A stretch of DNA of 64,000 nt, from the NCBI GenBank assembly GCA_965226865.1, contig CBDDEH010000004.1:558001-622000 (forward strand). The letters are read 5' to 3'. Below, in pieces: positions 61,494-64,000 of the stretch. The notes below the pieces were generated by a model. It ran no database searches and was not told the origin of the DNA. It saw only the letters and a list, made by a program, of their open reading frames with translations. A program made the translations under genes and the position numbers. This DNA comes from CBDDEH01 sp965226865 (GTDB lineage: Bacteria; Chloroflexota; Dehalococcoidia; Lucifugimonadales; JAGWBF01). How positions within the stretch are numbered: position 1 is the stretch's first letter; every line of letters begins with the position of its first letter.

Positions 61494-61523
61494 AGTATAG
61501 CAGTGGCTTCTACCAGGAACCAA
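61494..61523 (-). promoter_or_regulatory. Promoter of the aro operon
   Basis: Minus strand TTGGTT (61518-61523), 18-bp spacer, TATACT (61494-61499). Transcription would start about 20 bp before the aroE ATG. Confidence 0.5.
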
Positions 61524-61597
61524 GACTGAGACTTACTGGGCCACAGGAAATCTAACAAATTATGGCACGGCTACAATGCTCGAGAGGGTCCGATAGT

Positions 61598-61783
61598 CTA
61601 CTGAGCCGGAGGTAGAATGATGGGGAGGGGCTCTACCTTGTCTAGGCCAGGGGGGTTGATGTTGTCCAGAGCCTCAAGGATAGCATTCAGGCTATAGGTG
61701 ACTTCGGTAAGCTCCGGATCAGAGATCTCTAGCCCGACAGCGTGTCCAAGTGCCTTTACTTCTTCTTTCGTCAGGTCTGTCAC
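61598..61783 (-). CDS. GatC-like small protein
   Basis: From a GTG at 61783 a 61-residue protein reads LTKEEVKALGHAVGLEISDP, then ELTEVTYSLNAILEALDNI and ends KVEPLPIILPP. This resembles GatC or the GatC-like partners of amidases, but it ends sooner than true GatC, which continues after the proline-rich segment. The frame is open further upstream to 62059 with no family similarity and no good ribosome site, so the start is uncertain. No gatA/amidase is next to it. Confidence 0.5.
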   Translation of the reverse strand: MTDLTKEEVKALGHAVGLEISDPELTEVTYSLNAILEALDNINPPGLDKVEPLPIILPPAQ

Positions 61784-61929
61784 ATCTGTACTCAGTTTTG
61801 ATTTGTTTTCATCCTCTATGAAATCGCAAATAGTGTCAAGTTTTGCGATTTCCAGCCAAACGAAGTTTCGGGTATTTGATACAACGCGGCTTGACTTACA
61901 AATGCGGACCAACCTATTATATGGTGCGG

Positions 61930-62556
61930 ATGCGTTCAAATCGTGAACAACAAGAAATAGAAGATGGTTCCTCTTATCGGGAGCTTCGCCTCCTGAACGA
62001 GGTAGACCGTACGTCAGAAGCCACTCAGCGAGACCTTTCCAAACGCCTTGGCGTTGCACTGGGTGTCACTAACCTACTTCTGCGTAATATGGCCCAGAAG
62101 GGCTATATACGCATAACCCAGGCCGGCTGGAAGCGGTGGCTGTATACTATCACTCCTGCCGGTATGGCCCGGAAGGTCAACCTGACCATTGCCTATGTCA
62201 CCCGGTTTTTGAGTCACTACCGCCATGTTCGCCTAATGATTACCAAGGAACTGGCCCCACTTGCCCTAGATGAATGCTTCAAGGTGGCCATCTATGGAAA
62301 GGGTGAGATAGGCGAATTGACCTACATATCACTCAGAGATCTTGGTATCGAGATATCTAACGTATTTGACAGAGATGCTGATGGTCACCGGTTCCTCGGC
62401 ATGGGTGTTCGAGATATTGAGACACTGGAGCATGGCGAATACGACCGGGTGATAATCGCGTCCCTGGATAAAGTAGAGCGGAAACGGTCTGAACTAGCTC
62501 TGTTGGGCGTTCCCGATGAAAAGATAGTAACTCTATTACCACAGGTGAGGGAATAA
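61930..62556 (+). CDS. EPS-associated MarR-type regulator fused to a PglD-like Rossmann domain
   Basis: About 208 residues. The N-terminal winged helix (YRELRLLNEVDRTSEATQRD, LGVALGVTNLLLRNMAQKGY, WLYTITPAGMARKVNLTIAY) matches MarR-like regulators found at polysaccharide loci. The C-terminal half (FKVAIYGKGEIGELTYISLR, DRVIIASLDKVERKRSELAL) resembles the nucleotide-sugar-binding N-domain of PglD-type acetyltransferases, without the acetyltransferase. It could sense a sugar nucleotide. TTGACT-N18-TATTAT ends one base before an ATG at 61921, so the ATG at 61930 is probably used, on a leaderless transcript. The NusG-like gene follows 4 bp later. Confidence 0.75.
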   Translation: MRSNREQQEIEDGSSYRELRLLNEVDRTSEATQRDLSKRLGVALGVTNLLLRNMAQKGYIRITQAGWKRWLYTITPAGMARKVNLTIAYVTRFLSHYRHVRLMITKELAPLALDECFKVAIYGKGEIGELTYISLRDLGIEISNVFDRDADGHRFLGMGVRDIETLEHGEYDRVIIASLDKVERKRSELALLGVPDEKIVTLLPQVRE

Positions 62557-62560
62557 GACT

Positions 62561-63103
62561 ATGGCGCTTGATTGGTATGTTGCAAAGATAAAGCGGAACC
62601 AGGTGAGTCTGGTAGAAAACCAACTGGTTCTCAAGGGGCTAGAGGTGTATACCCCTCAGATAGTGGGACTGAGTGGTAGCCCTGGAAAGAGGGAGGCCCT
62701 GTTCCCAGGATACATATTCTGCCACATGGATGTTACAAATAGGTACCATTGGCCAAGCCTATTGTGGACTCCCGGGTTAAGCTATTTGCTGCCTGCCGAA
62801 GACCGCCCGTCTCCTTTAGTGGAAGACGCAGTGGATGAAATCAGAATGCGGGTTGAGGAGTGGAATAGAGGCGGCTACGTTCGAGTTTTCGAAAAAGGTG
62901 ACCATGTCAAGATCAAGTCCGGACCTTTGAAGGGCCTGGATGCCATCTTTGGAAGTTACTTGCCAGCCCGAGAGCGTTGTGAAGTGCTGCTATACTGGCT
63001 TGGTGGCAAGCTAGCCACCTTAATAGACCCCAGAGACCTGGACGCGGTTCCAAAGGTTCGCGTCCGGTGGGGATGGGAGCGAGGGGCTACCGCAACCGCT
63101 TAA
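62561..63103 (+). CDS. NusG/RfaH-like transcription antiterminator
   Basis: 180 residues: NGN domain (DWYVAKIKRNQVSLVENQLV, GLEVYTPQIVGLSGSPGKRE, ALFPGYIFCHMDV) and C-terminal KOW domain (FEKGDHVKIKSGPLKGLDAI). Specialised NusG paralogues of this sort (RfaH, LoaP, UpxY) let RNA polymerase read through long polysaccharide operons. Its place directly before sugar-nucleotide genes fits that role. ATG 62561, probably co-transcribed with the MarR-type gene. Confidence 0.9.
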   Translation: MALDWYVAKIKRNQVSLVENQLVLKGLEVYTPQIVGLSGSPGKREALFPGYIFCHMDVTNRYHWPSLLWTPGLSYLLPAEDRPSPLVEDAVDEIRMRVEEWNRGGYVRVFEKGDHVKIKSGPLKGLDAIFGSYLPARERCEVLLYWLGGKLATLIDPRDLDAVPKVRVRWGWERGATATA

Positions 63104-63207
63104 CGTGGCTCATCGATAACCGACCGCTCCCGACAAATATATATGGGTATCGCCATACTGACGGTGCCGTTGATAGAAGGGCCTCGGCAAGAAGAGTCGA
63201 GGACCGA

Positions 63208-63345
63208 ATGGGGGAGCCCTATCCTAAATTTTCCGACAGGGAAGGTTTCTTGTCAGCAATAGTAGCGATCCCAGCCAGACTTAAATCCACCAGGTTTCCC
63301 GGAAAGGTTCTGGCGAAAATCCACGGCAAACACATGATCCAGTAG
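63208..63345 (+). pseudogene. Remnant of a CMP-sugar cytidylyltransferase
   Basis: Forty-five codons from ATG 63208 end with IVAIPARLKSTRFPGKVLAK and IHGKHMIQ, which is the N-terminal nucleotide-binding segment of KdsB/PseF/NeuA-type cytidylyltransferases (about 230 residues when whole). A stop follows at once, and the next bases do not continue the fold in any frame, so only the first fifth is left. It lies 108 bp before the PseB-like gene. Confidence 0.7.
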
Positions 63346-63452
63346 AATGCAGTGTATACGTAACCAGCGGGGGACATGGTGCGGTGCGAGAGGTTATAAA
63401 GTGGCAATTGGAGCTCAGAGATGCAAAAACTTTTTGAGGAGCGATTAATACA

Positions 63453-64000
63453 GTGGAGTTAGACTTTAAAGACAAGACTATCTTGATTACGGGAGGGACG
63501 GGGTCTTTCGGCAGGGAATGCACCAAGGTGCTATTAAAGAAGGGCCCACCACGGAAGTTGATCATCTTCAGTCGGGACGAATTAAAGCAGCACGAAATGC
63601 AACAGCAGTTTGACCATCCATGCCTAAGATATTTTATTGGTGACGTTAGAGACAAAGAACGGCTTTACCGTGCCATGAGTGACGTAGATGTAGTCATTCA
63701 TGCCGCGGCGTTAAAGCAAGTACCTGCCTGTGAGTACAATCCTTTTGAAGCCGTTAAGACCAATGTCCTGGGTGCGGTGAATATCATAGACGCTGCCATC
63801 GACAGAGGTGTCGAGCGAGTCATCGCAGTAAGCAGCGATAAGGCCGTGAACCCTCTAAACCTCTACGGCGCAACTAAATTATGCGCCGAAAAGTTGTTCG
63901 TCCAGGGCAACTCCTACGCTGGACTCGATGGAGCCAAATTGAGTTGTGCCCGCTATGGAAACGTCATAGGAAGCCGCGGAAGCGCCATTCCCATATTCCT
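63453..64000 (+). CDS. UDP-GlcNAc 4,6-dehydratase (PseB-like), 3' partial
   Basis: GTG 63453 begins MELDFKDKTILITGGTGSFG, the NAD-binding Rossmann motif, followed by IFSRDELKQHEMQQQF, YFIGDVRDKERLYRAMSDVD, HAAALKQVPACEYNPFEAVK, the catalytic region IAVSSDKAVNPLNLYGATKL with Tyr and Lys, and CARYGNVIGSRGSAIPIF at the window edge. This is the FlaA1/PseB group that makes 4-keto-6-deoxy sugars for pseudaminic-acid or capsule synthesis. About 182 of roughly 330 residues are visible. It opens the surface-glycan genes that must continue beyond the window. Confidence 0.92.
   Translation, partial: MELDFKDKTILITGGTGSFGRECTKVLLKKGPPRKLIIFSRDELKQHEMQQQFDHPCLRYFIGDVRDKERLYRAMSDVDVVIHAAALKQVPACEYNPFEAVKTNVLGAVNIIDAAIDRGVERVIAVSSDKAVNPLNLYGATKLCAEKLFVQGNSYAGLDGAKLSCARYGNVIGSRGSAIPIF

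Noticed and set aside
1..64000. CRISPR array, tRNA or rRNA genes
   Set aside because: No regularly spaced direct repeats other than the TPR-coding units, and no tRNA-like cloverleaf or rRNA core sequence was noticed; most intergenic gaps are too short for them.

Overview
The window reads as about 64 kb of a moderately GC-rich chromosome from an uncultured bacterium, most likely Chloroflexota (Dehalococcoidia/SAR202-like). This assignment is inferred from gene content: a single-chain glycyl-tRNA synthetase, a membrane PIN-TRAM protein next to ispD-ispF-cysS, threonine synthase with a zinc-ribbon N-terminus, NIPSNAP and alpha/beta-hydrolase genes beside MFS carriers, an archaellin-like N-terminus, and many TTG/GTG starts. 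No rRNA, tRNA or CRISPR array was seen.

Layout. 1-7.8 kb: 3' part of glyS, a TPR protein, sbcD, a nitronate monooxygenase-like gene, copD-like, trm112, tenA and a class V aminotransferase. 7.9-29.7 kb: a mobile-element-rich zone bounded by two nearly identical, same-orientation copies of a 2-kb DDE insertion sequence. It holds housekeeping genes (nnr, acpS, folD, queA), then a damaged accessory block containing an IS3-family IS407-like element, an IS1380-family transposase and a second IS3-type element. These elements sit in or beside a small hypothetical gene, a coiled-coil gene and an archaellin/pilin-like gene. An ArlF/ArlG-like protein, a hydroxyacid dehydrogenase, an alpha/beta hydrolase, a NIPSNAP protein and two paralogous MFS carriers follow; one carrier is split by the second 2-kb IS.

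31-40 kb: a uracil-DNA glycosylase, a broken M28 peptidase, nickel superoxide dismutase with its maturation protease, and a tetrapyrrole operon (fused siroheme decarboxylase, siroheme synthase domain, hemC, cobA-hemD fusion, hemB). The operon points to heme synthesis through siroheme. 40-49 kb: a plus-strand housekeeping run (pcm, gatB, secG, SAM hydroxide adenosyltransferase, PIN-TRAM, ispD, ispF, cysS, membrane protein, FAD oxidase). 49-54.5 kb: a heat-shock region with clpC-type ATPase, hspR and a J-protein on one strand and hsp20 on the other, with well-formed promoters and an HspR-box-like sequence. 54.6-56.5 kb: thrC, a NIL-domain protein and a MoaD/ThiS-like sulfur carrier. 56.5-61.5 kb: tgt and an aroE-aroC-aroK-aroB operon. 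61.6-64 kb: the start of a surface-polysaccharide region (MarR-type regulator fused to a Rossmann domain, NusG/RfaH-like antiterminator, cytidylyltransferase remnant, PseB-like dehydratase cut by the window end).

Several genes carry single-site frameshifts (TPR protein, DinB-like, coiled-coil, M28, alpha/beta hydrolase, hsp20). Together with the four IS types this means either real local decay or a draft-quality sequence; the two cannot be separated from the bases alone.
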